Source of the DNA: an uncultured Bacteroidales bacterium
GTDB taxonomy: Bacteria > Bacteroidota > Bacteroidia > Bacteroidales > UBA932
Assembly: GCA_900316525.1 (NCBI GenBank)
Contig: ONDF01000007.1
Location: forward strand, 30,759-94,758
DNA length: 64,000 nt
Direction of reading: 5' to 3'
Made by a program: the position numbers and the translations under genes. Of this stretch, positions 18,682 through 26,874 are shown piece after piece (within the stretch, counting starts at the first letter, position 1; each line of letters starts with the position of its first letter). The notes beneath the pieces are model-generated. The model had not been told where the DNA came from. It made no database searches and was given only the letters and a program-made list of their open reading frames with translations.

Positions 18682-19647
18682 TTATCTGGGTAATTTTCTG
18701 AAAATCTGCTTCTTGTCGTTCCAGGCGGAACCTTCCTTGGGACGCATCGTCAGGACGAAGGACTCGTTGTCGTGGACGGCGTCGGAGAAGTAAAGGTGCA
18801 TGGCCATCGCGATGGCGGCATAGTCGTCGCCGCCCTGTTCCATGTCCATGGCGAGGGCGATGACCGCCGCAATCTCGTCGGTCGGAGCGCCGGCAGGCAC
18901 TTCGGCCAGGCCGGCCTTCTTGCCTTTCTTTTCCTTCTTGGGCTTCGGAGGCTGGTTCTTCGCTTCGGCCGCCTTCTTGGCGGGACGGTCGAAGAACAGC
19001 CAGAACAGGAACCACAGGATGGCGAGGGCGGTGAACACGACCGTGACCGCGACGAGGGAGAGGATGCCGCCGTGCGGGTCCTTCTCCGCCATGGCTTCGG
19101 CCTTCGAGGCGGCGTTCAGGTCGCCGTTGAAGATGCCCGGGCTGGGAACCGTCGGGGTCGGGACGGGCTCGAACTCCCGCTGACGCAGGTCGTGGGCCTC
19201 TTTCCGCATGGACATGCCGACCGGGATGTTGGCCGGGATGATCAGGGAGTCGATGACGGTACGGCCGTCATTGGAGACGAGATAGACGGTGCTGCCCGGA
19301 CGGACCTTGAAATTGGTATAGAAGGTGCCGTCGTCGCCGTTGCCGCTGGCATAGAACAGCGTGGTCTGGCGCGGGCCGATCTTGGTACGGAGGTCACCCT
19401 TGGGGATGATGCTCTTCTTCAGATTGGAGCGGTCGTCCGTCAGGAAGCACCCGGCGATGTTGACCGTCCCCTGGGAGGTGTTGAAGATCTCGATCCAGCC
19501 TCCCTGCCTTCCGTAGTCGTCCACGATGCCGGTGGAGTCCGGAACGGCCATGGCCTCGGCGATGATGAGGTCGATGACGTTCTGGGCGCGGAGGCTCGTG
19601 AAACTGACCGCGAGAAGGGCCAGGATGAGGAGAATGCGCTTTCTCAT
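18682..19647 (-). CDS. Lamin-tail domain fused to an OadG-type decarboxylase gamma subunit
   Basis: A 321-residue protein with an unusual layout. Residues 1-21 are a signal peptide (ends SLRAQ). Residues about 22-150 look like a lamin-tail (LTD) immunoglobulin-like domain: [44 protein letters not shown] single transmembrane helix at about 195-220 ([18 protein letters not shown]) is followed by a cytoplasmic Lys/Pro-rich linker and a short helical tail, as in OadG gamma subunits, which assemble the alpha and beta subunits. The LTD would face the periplasm. The start overlaps the stop of the carboxyltransferase gene by four bases (ATGA). The OadG assignment rests on position and membrane topology as much as on sequence. 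Confidence 0.75.
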   Translation of the reverse strand: MRKRILLILALLAVSFTSLRAQNVIDLIIAEAMAVPDSTGIVDDYGRQGGWIEIFNTSQGTVNIAGCFLTDDRSNLKKSIIPKGDLRTKIGPRQTTLFYASGNGDDGTFYTNFKVRPGSTVYLVSNDGRTVIDSLIIPANIPVGMSMRKEAHDLRQREFEPVPTPTVPSPGIFNGDLNAASKAEAMAEKDPHGGILSLVAVTVVFTALAILWFLFWLFFDRPAKKAAEAKNQPPKPKKEKKGKKAGLAEVPAGAPTDEIAAVIALAMDMEQGGDDYAAIAMAMHLYFSDAVHDNESFVLTMRPKEGSAWNDKKQIFRKLPR

Positions 19648-21200
19648 AACGGAAGGTTGTCGTGTTTCTTGGCAGGGACTTCCTGCTGCTTGTTCGCGAG
19701 CTGCTCCAGGGCGCGGATCACGCGGAAACGGGTGTTCCGGGGCTCGATGATGTCGTCGATGTAGCCCTTCTGCGCGGCCTGGTACGGGTTGGAGAAGAGT
19801 TCCTCGTATTCTTTCTTCTTCTCGTCGAAGATCTTCTGGGCATTCTCGGGATCGTCCTTCATGTCCTTCGCGTAAAGGACGTTCACGGCGCCGTCGGCGC
19901 CCATCACGGCGATGTTGGCCGTCGGCCAGGCGTAGTTCACGTCGCCGCGGAGCTGCTTGCAGCTCATCACGATGTGCGCGCCGCCATAGCCCTTGCGGAG
20001 GGTGACCGTCACCTTCGGGACGGTGGCCTCGCCGTAGGCGTACAGGAGCTTCGCGCCGTTGGTGATGATGGCGCCGTACTCCTGCTGCGTGCCGGGCAGG
20101 AAGCCCGGGACGTCCACCAGGGTGACGAGCGGGATGTTGAAGGCGTCGCAGAAGCGGACGAAGCGCGCGGCCTTGCGGGAGGCGTTGATGTCCAGCACGC
20201 CGGCCAGCACGTCGGGCTGGTTCGCGACGATGCCGACGCTGCGGCCGTTCATGTGCGCAAAGCCCACGATGATGTTCTTGGCGAAATCCTTGTGGACCTC
20301 GAAGAAACGGTTGTCGTCCACGATGCTGCGGATGACGCCGTACATGTCGTAGGCCTTGTTCGGATTGTCGGGGATGATGTCGTTCAGGGCGTCGTCGGTG
20401 CGGCTCACCGGGTCGTTCGTGGCGACCACGGGGGCTTCCTCCCGGTTGTTCTGCGGCAGGAAGGAGAGGAGCTCCTTGATGGTGGCGATGCCTTCTTCCT
20501 CGCTGGCGGCGGCGAAATGCGCCACGCCGCTCTTGGAGGCGTGGACGGAAGCGCCGCCGAGGGACTCGTGGTCCACCTCCTCGCCGGTGACGCTCTTGAC
20601 GACCGCCGGGCCGGTGAGATACATGTAGGAGGTATTCTTGACCATCAGCGTGAAGTCCGTGAGGGCGGGGGAGTAGACCGCGCCGCCGGCGCAGGGACCG
20701 AAGATGCCGCTCACCTGCGGCACCACGCCCGAAGCGAGGATGTTGCGCTCGAAGATCTCGCCGAAGCCGGCGAGGGCGTCGATGCCTTCCTGGATGCGGG
20801 CGCCGCCGGAGTCATTCAGGCCGATGATGGGCGCGCCGGCGCGGACCGCCAGGTCCATCACCTTGCAGATCTTCTCGGACATCGTCTTGGAGAGGGATCC
20901 CCCGGCGACCGTGAAGTCCTGGGCGAACACGTACACCAGGCGGCCGTCGACGGTGCCGCAACCGGTCACCACGCCGTCGCCGTCATAGTGCTGCTGGTCC
21001 ATGCCGAAGTTCGTGCAGCGATGCTGGACGAACATATCGTACTCCTCGAAGCTGCCTTCGTCGAGAAGGAGCGCAATCCGCTCGCGGGCCGTCAGCTTGC
21101 CCTTGGCGTGCTGGGCCTCGATGCGTTTCTCCCCGCCGCCGAGCCGGGCCTTCGCCCGCCGCTCGACCAGCTTCTGGATGTTGTCTGTCTGAATGCTCAT
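19644..21200 (-). CDS. mmdA: Methylmalonyl-CoA decarboxylase alpha subunit / acyl-CoA carboxyltransferase
   Basis: A 518-residue cytoplasmic carboxyltransferase of the PccB/MmdA family with two crotonase-like halves. Typical sequences are [53 protein letters not shown] and a final [12 protein letters not shown]. It transfers the carboxyl group of (S)-methylmalonyl-CoA to biotin, the step that leads to propionyl-CoA in the succinate-propionate route. The frame extends to 21221, but the -7 element of its promoter is at 21230-21223, so ATG 21200 (MSIQTDN) is the credible start. It is the first gene of a five-gene operon running to 16108. Confidence 0.92.
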   Translation of the reverse strand: MSIQTDNIQKLVERRAKARLGGGEKRIEAQHAKGKLTARERIALLLDEGSFEEYDMFVQHRCTNFGMDQQHYDGDGVVTGCGTVDGRLVYVFAQDFTVAGGSLSKTMSEKICKVMDLAVRAGAPIIGLNDSGGARIQEGIDALAGFGEIFERNILASGVVPQVSGIFGPCAGGAVYSPALTDFTLMVKNTSYMYLTGPAVVKSVTGEEVDHESLGGASVHASKSGVAHFAAASEEEGIATIKELLSFLPQNNREEAPVVATNDPVSRTDDALNDIIPDNPNKAYDMYGVIRSIVDDNRFFEVHKDFAKNIIVGFAHMNGRSVGIVANQPDVLAGVLDINASRKAARFVRFCDAFNIPLVTLVDVPGFLPGTQQEYGAIITNGAKLLYAYGEATVPKVTVTLRKGYGGAHIVMSCKQLRGDVNYAWPTANIAVMGADGAVNVLYAKDMKDDPENAQKIFDEKKKEYEELFSNPYQAAQKGYIDDIIEPRNTRFRVIRALEQLANKQQEVPAKKHDNLPL

Positions 21201-21222
21201 GGTAGAATGGTTAAAAATCATA

Positions 21223-21254
21223 CAAAGATAGTGAATCTTCCTAAAGAAGACAAA
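21223..21254 (-). promoter_or_regulatory. Promoter of the decarboxylase operon
   Basis: On the minus strand TTTG (21254-21251), a 20-base spacer and a perfect TATCTTTG (21230-21223), 22 bases before the mmdA ATG. The -33 element overlaps the T-run of the upstream terminator. Confidence 0.75.
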
Positions 21255-21294
21255 AAAAATCGCCGGGGCAGCAAGCGCTCCGGCGACTTTTTTT
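21252..21294 (-). terminator. Intrinsic terminator after yebC
   Basis: TCGCCGG (21260-21266) pairs with CCGGCGA (21280-21286). A-runs and T-runs on both sides make it able to work in both directions, but only the minus-strand genes need it. Confidence 0.75.
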
Positions 21295-21306
21295 CGCAGG
21301 GAAGAA

Positions 21307-22065
21307 TTACACTTCCGCAGGCTTCATCGTGGTGTACACATTGGTGACATCCTCGTCGTCCTCCAGGAGGCCGGTGAGCTTGTCCAGGGTGGCGCGCTGG
21401 TCGTCGGTGACGTCCTTCAGCTCCACGTTCGGAATCTGCTCGAAACCGCCGGAAGCGAGTTCGTAGCCGTTCTCCTCGATGTACTTCTGGATCTGGCCGT
21501 AGGAGGTGTAGTCGCCGTAGATGACGATCTCGCTGGTCACGTTCTCGTCCTCGTCCTCGATCTCCTGGCGGAAGACCTCATCGGCGCCGAAGTCGATCAG
21601 CTCGAGCTCGAGCTCGTCCAGGTCGATGGGCTTCGCCGGATCCTCCTTGATGCGGAAGACGCACTTGTGGTCGAACATGAAGGCGACGCTGCCGCTCGTC
21701 TGGAGGGAGCCGCCGCACTTGGTGAAGTAGCTGCGGACGTTCGCGACGGTACGGGTGTTGTTGTCGGTCGCGGCCTCCACAAGGTAGGCGATGCCGAACG
21801 GGCCGAAGCCTTCGTAGATGATCTCCTTGAAGTCTCCGGACTTGGCCTCGGTGGCCTTCTTGATGGCGCGCTCGATGTTCTCCTTGGGCATCTGCTCAGA
21901 CTTCGCCTCGGCGATGAGGGCGCGGAGGCGCGGGTTGCCGGTCACTTCGGGACCGCCCTGCTTGACGGCGATGGTGATTTCCTTGCCCAGCTTGGTGAAG
22001 GTCTTGGCCATGTGGCCCCAGCGCTTCAACTTGCGCTCCTTGCGGAATTCAAACGCTCTTCCCAT
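21307..22065 (-). CDS. yebC: YebC/PmpR (TACO1) family protein
   Basis: A 252-residue cytoplasmic protein of full family length. Landmarks are [79 protein letters not shown] and a [15 protein letters not shown] loop. Family members were described as transcriptional regulators and more recently as translation factors that relieve ribosome stalling; the sequence does not decide between these roles. It begins 3 bases after the stop of the TPR gene and is followed by a strong terminator, so the two form a short operon. Confidence 0.92.
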   Translation of the reverse strand: MGRAFEFRKERKLKRWGHMAKTFTKLGKEITIAVKQGGPEVTGNPRLRALIAEAKSEQMPKENIERAIKKATEAKSGDFKEIIYEGFGPFGIAYLVEAATDNNTRTVANVRSYFTKCGGSLQTSGSVAFMFDHKCVFRIKEDPAKPIDLDELELELIDFGADEVFRQEIEDEDENVTSEIVIYGDYTSYGQIQKYIEENGYELASGGFEQIPNVELKDVTDDQRATLDKLTGLLEDDEDVTNVYTTMKPAEV

Positions 22066-22068
22066 GGC

Positions 22069-22740
22069 TTAGAACTCGATGCGGGTGATGTACTTGTCGA
22101 TGTCGGAGGCCTCGACGGCCTGCGGATACTGGTCCTTGATCTTCTTGTAGCAGGCGAGGGCCTTGTCCTTGTCCCCGAGTTCCTCGGCGACCTGGCCGGC
22201 CTTCAGGAGGTAACCGGCGGCGAAGAGGTTGTCGGCGGTGGCGGCGGCCTTCTCGTAGGCGGCGAGGGCGCTCTTGTAGTCCTCGAGACCCACATAGGCG
22301 TCACCGATGCCGGCCTGGGCGCGGGACAGGAGGATCTTGTCCTCGCCGGCGTACTTCTTGAAATACTTGAGAGCCTTGTCGAAGTCGCCCGTCTGGAGAG
22401 CGCAGGCGCCGGCGTACAGGTACACGGCCTCACCGGCCTTGTCACCGTAGGTGCTGATGATTTCCTCGAAGCCCATGTTGTTGTCGTCGCCGTTCAGGGC
22501 GAGCTCGAAATCGCCGGCGGCGAATTTCTGCTCGGCCTTGAACATTTCCTTCTGGGCCTCCGCCTTCTTGGGCTGGTAGATGAAGCGGTTGTAAGCGAGG
22601 ATCGCGAGGGCGATCACGAGGACGGCTGCCACGCAGCCATAGATGAGTTTGGCGTTCTTCTGGAAGAACAGTTCGGTCTTGGAAACGGCCTCAGCGGTCT
22701 TCTGCTGACGGAGTTCCTGCTCGTTGGGTTTGTTTGCCAT
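22069..22740 (-). CDS. Membrane-anchored tetratricopeptide repeat protein
   Basis: A 223-residue protein. Residues about 1-32 are polar and Gln/Lys-rich. A single transmembrane helix follows at about 33-52 (YGCVAAVLVIALAILAYN). The remainder is helical repeats with TPR features: GEAVYLYAGACALQTGDFDKAL, AQAGIGDAYVGLEDYKSALAAYEKAA and AEELGDKDKALACYKKI. The layout resembles YfgM-type periplasmic chaperone partners, but membership is not proven. The promoter overlaps the divergent recF promoter, and yebC follows 3 bases downstream. Confidence 0.85.
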   Translation of the reverse strand: MANKPNEQELRQQKTAEAVSKTELFFQKNAKLIYGCVAAVLVIALAILAYNRFIYQPKKAEAQKEMFKAEQKFAAGDFELALNGDDNNMGFEEIISTYGDKAGEAVYLYAGACALQTGDFDKALKYFKKYAGEDKILLSRAQAGIGDAYVGLEDYKSALAAYEKAAATADNLFAAGYLLKAGQVAEELGDKDKALACYKKIKDQYPQAVEASDIDKYITRIEF

Positions 22741-22797
22741 ATCTTTTCGTTTGTTATTAAATCAATGTATGTGACCCCTATGGGCGCATTCAGCCTG

Positions 22798-22828
22798 CAA
22801 AAATAGTAAAAAAATGTTATATTTGCAA
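22798..22828 (-). promoter_or_regulatory. Promoter of the TPR-yebC operon
   Basis: On the minus strand TTG (22828-22826), a 20-base spacer and TATTTTTG (22805-22798). It is interleaved with the divergent recF -7 element. Confidence 0.6.
22818..22825 (+). promoter_or_regulatory. -7 element of the recF promoter
   Basis: Perfect TATATTTG, 19 bases before the recF ATG. The -33 region is weak (CTG at 22795-22797, 20 bases away). Confidence 0.5.
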
Positions 22829-22844
22829 TCAAGATCGCATCGCC

Positions 22845-23942
22845 ATGCCCACGCTCAAGAAAATCGTCGTCCAGGATTTCCGCAACATCGCCTTCCAGGA
22901 ACTGTCTTTCTCGCCGAATGTCAACTGCATCAGCGGGAACAACGGAGAGGGGAAGACGAACCTGCTCGACGCCATCTACTACCTGTCGATGACCAAGAGC
23001 GCCTTCCCGGCCCCCGACCGCTACAACTGGCGGTTCGGCACGGACGGCTTCACCGTCGGCGGCACCTATCTGATGGACAACGGGCTGGAATCGCGCTTCT
23101 CCATCCGCGTGGCGGAAGGGGAGAAGAAGCTGGTCCGGGACGACAAGCCCTGCACCCGCATCTCCGAGCACATCGGCCTCCTGCCGGTCGTGATGGTCTC
23201 GCCAGGGGACATCGCCCTCGTGAGCGAATCCGGCGAAGAACGCCGCCGCTTCGTCAACGGCGTCCTCTCGCAGATGGACCGCAGCTACCTGGCGGCCGTC
23301 CAGACCTACAACCGCCTGCTCGCGCAGCGCAACAAGATGCTCAAGGACGGCAATGTGGACTGGGACCTGATGGACGTGTTCGACGCCCGGATGGCCGCCG
23401 CCGCGCAGCCCGCCTTCGAGGCGCGGAAACGCTTCTCGGAAGAGCTCCGGCCCGTCATCCAGTCCTATTATAAATTGATCTCCGGCGGCAGCGAGGAAGT
23501 CTCCGTCGAATACCGGTCGGACCTCGCCAAGGCCCCGCTCGAGGAGCTCCTGAAGGCCGGCCGCGACCGGGACCAGGCCCTCCGCTTCACGGGCTCCGGC
23601 ATCCAGCGCGACGATTTCCTGTTCACCCTGGACGGGCATCCGATCCGCCGCTGCGGCTCCCAGGGCCAGCAGAAGTCCTTCCTCGTCTCCCTCAAGTTCG
23701 CCCAGTACGAGATCATGCGCGAAGGCTACGGCTACGCGCCCATCCTCCTGCTGGACGACGTGTTCGACAAGCTGGACATGAACCGCATCGGCAACCTCAT
23801 CGGCATGGTCGCCGGCAGCGGCTTCGGCCAGATCTTCATCACCGACTGCAACAAGGTCCGCCTGTCCGGCATCGTGGACCGCATCACGGACGACCGCGCC
23901 TACTTCGACACGGCGGCGGGCGTCTTCACGAAGGTGGAGTGA
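22845..23942 (+). CDS. recF: DNA replication and repair protein RecF
   Basis: A 365-residue SMC-like ATPase that, with RecO and RecR, loads RecA on gapped DNA. Walker A is GNNGEGKTN (about residues 30-38). The signature region is GSQGQQKSFLVSLK (about 271). Walker B is ILLLDDVFDKLD (about 300-311). The N-terminus VVQDFRNIAFQELSFSP is typical. The stop shares a base with the start of the DciA gene (TGATG). Confidence 0.95.
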   Translation: MPTLKKIVVQDFRNIAFQELSFSPNVNCISGNNGEGKTNLLDAIYYLSMTKSAFPAPDRYNWRFGTDGFTVGGTYLMDNGLESRFSIRVAEGEKKLVRDDKPCTRISEHIGLLPVVMVSPGDIALVSESGEERRRFVNGVLSQMDRSYLAAVQTYNRLLAQRNKMLKDGNVDWDLMDVFDARMAAAAQPAFEARKRFSEELRPVIQSYYKLISGGSEEVSVEYRSDLAKAPLEELLKAGRDRDQALRFTGSGIQRDDFLFTLDGHPIRRCGSQGQQKSFLVSLKFAQYEIMREGYGYAPILLLDDVFDKLDMNRIGNLIGMVAGSGFGQIFITDCNKVRLSGIVDRITDDRAYFDTAAGVFTKVE

Positions 23943-24289
23943 TGGCCGAGTACAAGAAACGCAACTACTTCGTGCGCCGGAAAGAGGCGCTCACGATGGA
24001 GGAGGTCATCGAGGAGTACATCAAGTCCGCGAAAATTGCCTCGGGGCTCAATACGCAGCGGATTTTCGCCGCCTGGGACGAATGCTCCGGCGCCGGCCCC
24101 TTCACCCTGAAACGCTATTTCCGGAGCGGCGTCCTCTACGTCACGCTCAAGTCCTCCGTCATCCGGAACCAGCTTTCCTTCCAGAAAGAGGCGCTCATCG
24201 AGAAGATGAACGCCACGCTTTCGGGGGACCCGCTCTTCACGTCCGACAACCGGACGGTCGGATTCATCAAGGAACTGGTCCTCAAATAA
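23942..24289 (+). CDS. dciA: DciA-like (DUF721) replication protein
   Basis: A 115-residue small basic protein. The sequence matches the DUF721/DciA family: an N-terminal helical segment, IFAAWDECSG, then LYVTLKSSVIRNQLSFQKEALIEKMN. DciA is the ancestral loader of the replicative helicase DnaB, and DUF721 genes often lie next to recF. I start at ATG 23942, which overlaps the recF stop by one base, rather than at the preceding GTG. It is followed by a terminator shared with the convergent gene. Confidence 0.85.
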   Translation: MAEYKKRNYFVRRKEALTMEEVIEEYIKSAKIASGLNTQRIFAAWDECSGAGPFTLKRYFRSGVLYVTLKSSVIRNQLSFQKEALIEKMNATLSGDPLFTSDNRTVGFIKELVLK

Positions 24290-24290
24290 A

Positions 24291-24321
24291 AAAGTCGCGG
24301 TCCCTACGGGATCACGACTTT
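24291..24321. terminator. Bidirectional intrinsic terminator between dciA and the lytic transglycosylase
   Basis: AAAGTCG-C-GGTCCC pairs with GGGATC-A-CGACTTT. A-runs lie on the left and a short T-run on the right. The stem includes the stop codon and last codons of the minus-strand gene. Confidence 0.75.
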
Positions 24322-25173
24322 GTACGTCTTGTTTCCTTTGTTCGTCAGCTTCTCGTCCCGGAGCCAGAGATTGGCCTCCTTCAGCCGCGCGTAGGTGGTG
24401 CCGTGCTCTATGGCGAAATCCACCAGGCTGGGGACGGGATAGTTCACGGTGAGCACGTCCTTCGGTTCGATGTACGGGTAGCGCTCGGCCATGGGCACGT
24501 TGAAACCGAAGGCGGCGGGATTCTCGAAGAACATCTTCACGGCCAGGAGCCGGAACATGTAGCGCGCCGTCTCCTCGGGCAGCCACAGCTCCAGGGCCGA
24601 TGTCTGCTTCTGGCTCTCCCGGCGCTTGGAGATCCCGCCCTGGCCGGCGTTGTAGCTGGCCGCCACGGTCATCCAGTCCCCGTATTTCCGGTAGGCGTCC
24701 TTCAGGAACTTGCAGGCCGCGACCGTCTCTTTCTCGATGTTGTACCGCTCGTCCACCTCCGGCGACACTTCCAGTCCGTAGGTCTGGGCCGTGGCCTTGG
24801 TGAACTGCCACAGGCCGGCCGCGCCCGCGACGGACAGGGCCTTCGGGTCCAGGCTGCTCTCGATGGCCATCAGGTACTTCAGGTCCTCCGGGACGCCCTG
24901 CTGCCGCAGGATCGGGACGATCTGCGCGAAATACCGGCGCGAACGCTTGAGCATCAGCGTCGTGTTCGTGTGCATGTAGGTGAAGGAGATGAGTTCCCGG
25001 TCCATCCGCTCGTAAAAGTCGGTGCGGTCGAAGCGGACCGTGTCGCCGGCGAAGGCGACGTATTCCGGGACGGCCGGCGCCTGGGGGTGCAGGACCTGGG
25101 ACCAGGCGGGCTGGGCCCGGAGGACGGGCGTGGCGGCAAGCGCCAGGAGGAGGGGAAGGAGGATTCTTCTCAT
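24304..25173 (-). CDS. MltD-like lytic transglycosylase
   Basis: A 289-residue exported peptidoglycan lyase. ATG 25173 gives a signal peptide (MRRILLPLLLALAATPVLRA) 5 bases after the stop of the acyl-CoA synthetase gene; the longer open frame upstream lacks one. The SLT fold shows the catalytic glutamate in AIESSLDP (about residue 104), then GAAGLWQF (about 117), and YNAGQGG (about 170). The last 45 residues (VDFAIEHGTTYARLKEAN, then a short LRDEKLTNKG stretch) resemble one LysM-like segment, as in MltD proteins. It cleaves glycan strands to 1,6-anhydromuramic ends in the periplasm. Confidence 0.9.
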   Translation of the reverse strand: MRRILLPLLLALAATPVLRAQPAWSQVLHPQAPAVPEYVAFAGDTVRFDRTDFYERMDRELISFTYMHTNTTLMLKRSRRYFAQIVPILRQQGVPEDLKYLMAIESSLDPKALSVAGAAGLWQFTKATAQTYGLEVSPEVDERYNIEKETVAACKFLKDAYRKYGDWMTVAASYNAGQGGISKRRESQKQTSALELWLPEETARYMFRLLAVKMFFENPAAFGFNVPMAERYPYIEPKDVLTVNYPVPSLVDFAIEHGTTYARLKEANLWLRDEKLTNKGNKTYKVVIP

Positions 25174-25178
25174 AGCGG

Positions 25179-26819
25179 TCAGGAAGGCCGGTTGCGCTGG
25201 TACAGATAGCGTTTGATGCTGCCCTTGGGCGTCATTTCGAAGTCTTCCGGCATCAGCTCCAGGTGGGTGATGTGGGAATAGTTGGGGAACAGGTGGTTGA
25301 CTTCCTCCAGGTTGGCCTGGAGCAGTTCGTCCAGTTCCTTGACGCGGAGGCCGTCCAGGTTCGCCTGCTTGTAGTCCGGATAGATGAGGCCGACCAGTTT
25401 CCCGTTGTCGTCGATCACGAGGGAATGGACCACGTAGGGCATGTTGTTCAGGGCCGCCTCGATTTCCTCCGGATAGATGTTCTGGCCGTTCGCGCCGAGG
25501 ATCATGCACTTCGTGCGCCCGCGCAGGTACAGGTACCCGTCATTGTCCAGGATGCCCACGTCGCCGGTGCGGAACCAGCCGTCCGGGGTGAAGGCTTCGG
25601 CCGTCGCGTCGGCGTTCTTGTAATAGCCCAGGAACACGTTCATGCCCTGGACCTGGACCTCGCCGGGAATGAGGTGCGGGGCCTTGGAATGGACCCGGAT
25701 CTCGATGTTGGGGGCGGAGGTGCCGCAGGAGTACATCCGGCCCTTGAACCAGCGGGAATAGGTGATGATGGGGGCGCACTCCGTCATCCCGTAGCCGACG
25801 GTGAAGGGGAACTTGATCCTGCGGAGGGCGCGCTCGACCTCCGGATTGAGGGCGGCGCCGCCGATGATCACTTCCTCGAAATCGCCGCCGAAGAAATCCT
25901 TCAGGGCCTTGCACAGGTCCGCGTCCGCCGGGAGCGTGCGCACCAGCGACTTGTAGATCTTCTCCACGATCAGGGGAACGGCGTAGACGACGTTCGGGCG
26001 GATGTCGGAGAAGGCTTCGGCCAGGATCTTGGGGCTCGGGGCCTTCGTGAGGAAATGGATGTGGCAGCCCATCACCATCTCGAAGAAGAACTCGAACATC
26101 ATGCCGTACATGTGCGCGGACGGGAGGATGACGACGACGTTGGAGGTGTTGTCGATCATCGGCAGGTTCTCGTGCATGAAGTCGACATTGGACCAGACGG
26201 CGCGGTAGGGGATCATCACGCCCTTGGAGAAGCCGGACGTGCCGGAAGTGTAGCTCAGGATGGCCAGCTCGTCGGGCTCGTCCTGGTGGTAGTTCAGGTC
26301 CTCGGGGCGGATGCCGCGCGGATAGGCCTTCTTGTACATCTTCTCCAGCTGCGGCCGGGCCGATTCGGAGACCCCTTCCTTCAGGTGCAGGACCTCGTAG
26401 TCCTCAATCTGGATGACGGCGATGAGGCCGGGCATGTCCTCGGCGTTCAGGCCGTCCCAGATGGCCCGTTCCACGAAGAGGATCTTCGCGTCGGAATGGT
26501 TCACCAGGTAGTGGACGTTCCCGGGCTTGAACTCGTGGAGCAGCGGGACGGGAACGGCCCCGTAGGTCATTGCGGCCAGGAAACAGACCGCCCAGTGGGC
26601 CTGGTTGCGGGAAATGATCACGACCTTGTCGCCGGGAACGATCCCGTAATGCTGGTAGGCCAGGTGCATTTTCGCGATGCTGCGCGCGAGGTCGCTGTAC
26701 AGGAGCGTCTCGCCCTTGTAGTTGGACAGGGCGGGACGCCGCCAGTTATTGCGGAAACTCTTCTCGAGGAGTTTATTGACGGATTCGGGTTTCAAATTCT
26801 TTTCGTTTAGAAAGGACAA
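25179..26819 (-). CDS. Long-chain acyl-CoA synthetase (AMP-forming ligase)
   Basis: A protein of about 540 residues of the ANL superfamily. The phosphate loop is LSYTSGTSGFSKG (about residues 187-199). Later motifs are YGMTECAPI (about 343), DGWFRTGDVG and the C-terminal lysine motif PKGSIKRYLY. It activates fatty acids to acyl-AMP and then acyl-CoA. The start is uncertain: the frame opens with TTG at 26819, but this TTG lies inside a GATATTTG promoter-like box, a second TTG is at 26795, and no ATG occurs before residue 51. The family N-terminus fits 26795 better. It is followed after 5 bases by the lytic transglycosylase gene. Confidence 0.88.
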   Translation of the reverse strand: MSFLNEKNLKPESVNKLLEKSFRNNWRRPALSNYKGETLLYSDLARSIAKMHLAYQHYGIVPGDKVVIISRNQAHWAVCFLAAMTYGAVPVPLLHEFKPGNVHYLVNHSDAKILFVERAIWDGLNAEDMPGLIAVIQIEDYEVLHLKEGVSESARPQLEKMYKKAYPRGIRPEDLNYHQDEPDELAILSYTSGTSGFSKGVMIPYRAVWSNVDFMHENLPMIDNTSNVVVILPSAHMYGMMFEFFFEMVMGCHIHFLTKAPSPKILAEAFSDIRPNVVYAVPLIVEKIYKSLVRTLPADADLCKALKDFFGGDFEEVIIGGAALNPEVERALRRIKFPFTVGYGMTECAPIITYSRWFKGRMYSCGTSAPNIEIRVHSKAPHLIPGEVQVQGMNVFLGYYKNADATAEAFTPDGWFRTGDVGILDNDGYLYLRGRTKCMILGANGQNIYPEEIEAALNNMPYVVHSLVIDDNGKLVGLIYPDYKQANLDGLRVKELDELLQANLEEVNHLFPNYSHITHLELMPEDFEMTPKGSIKRYLYQRNRPS

Positions 26820-26874
26820 ATATCGCGATTTTCATCGAGACTGCGAAATCCGAACTGCAAAAAACGTTCCCGTG

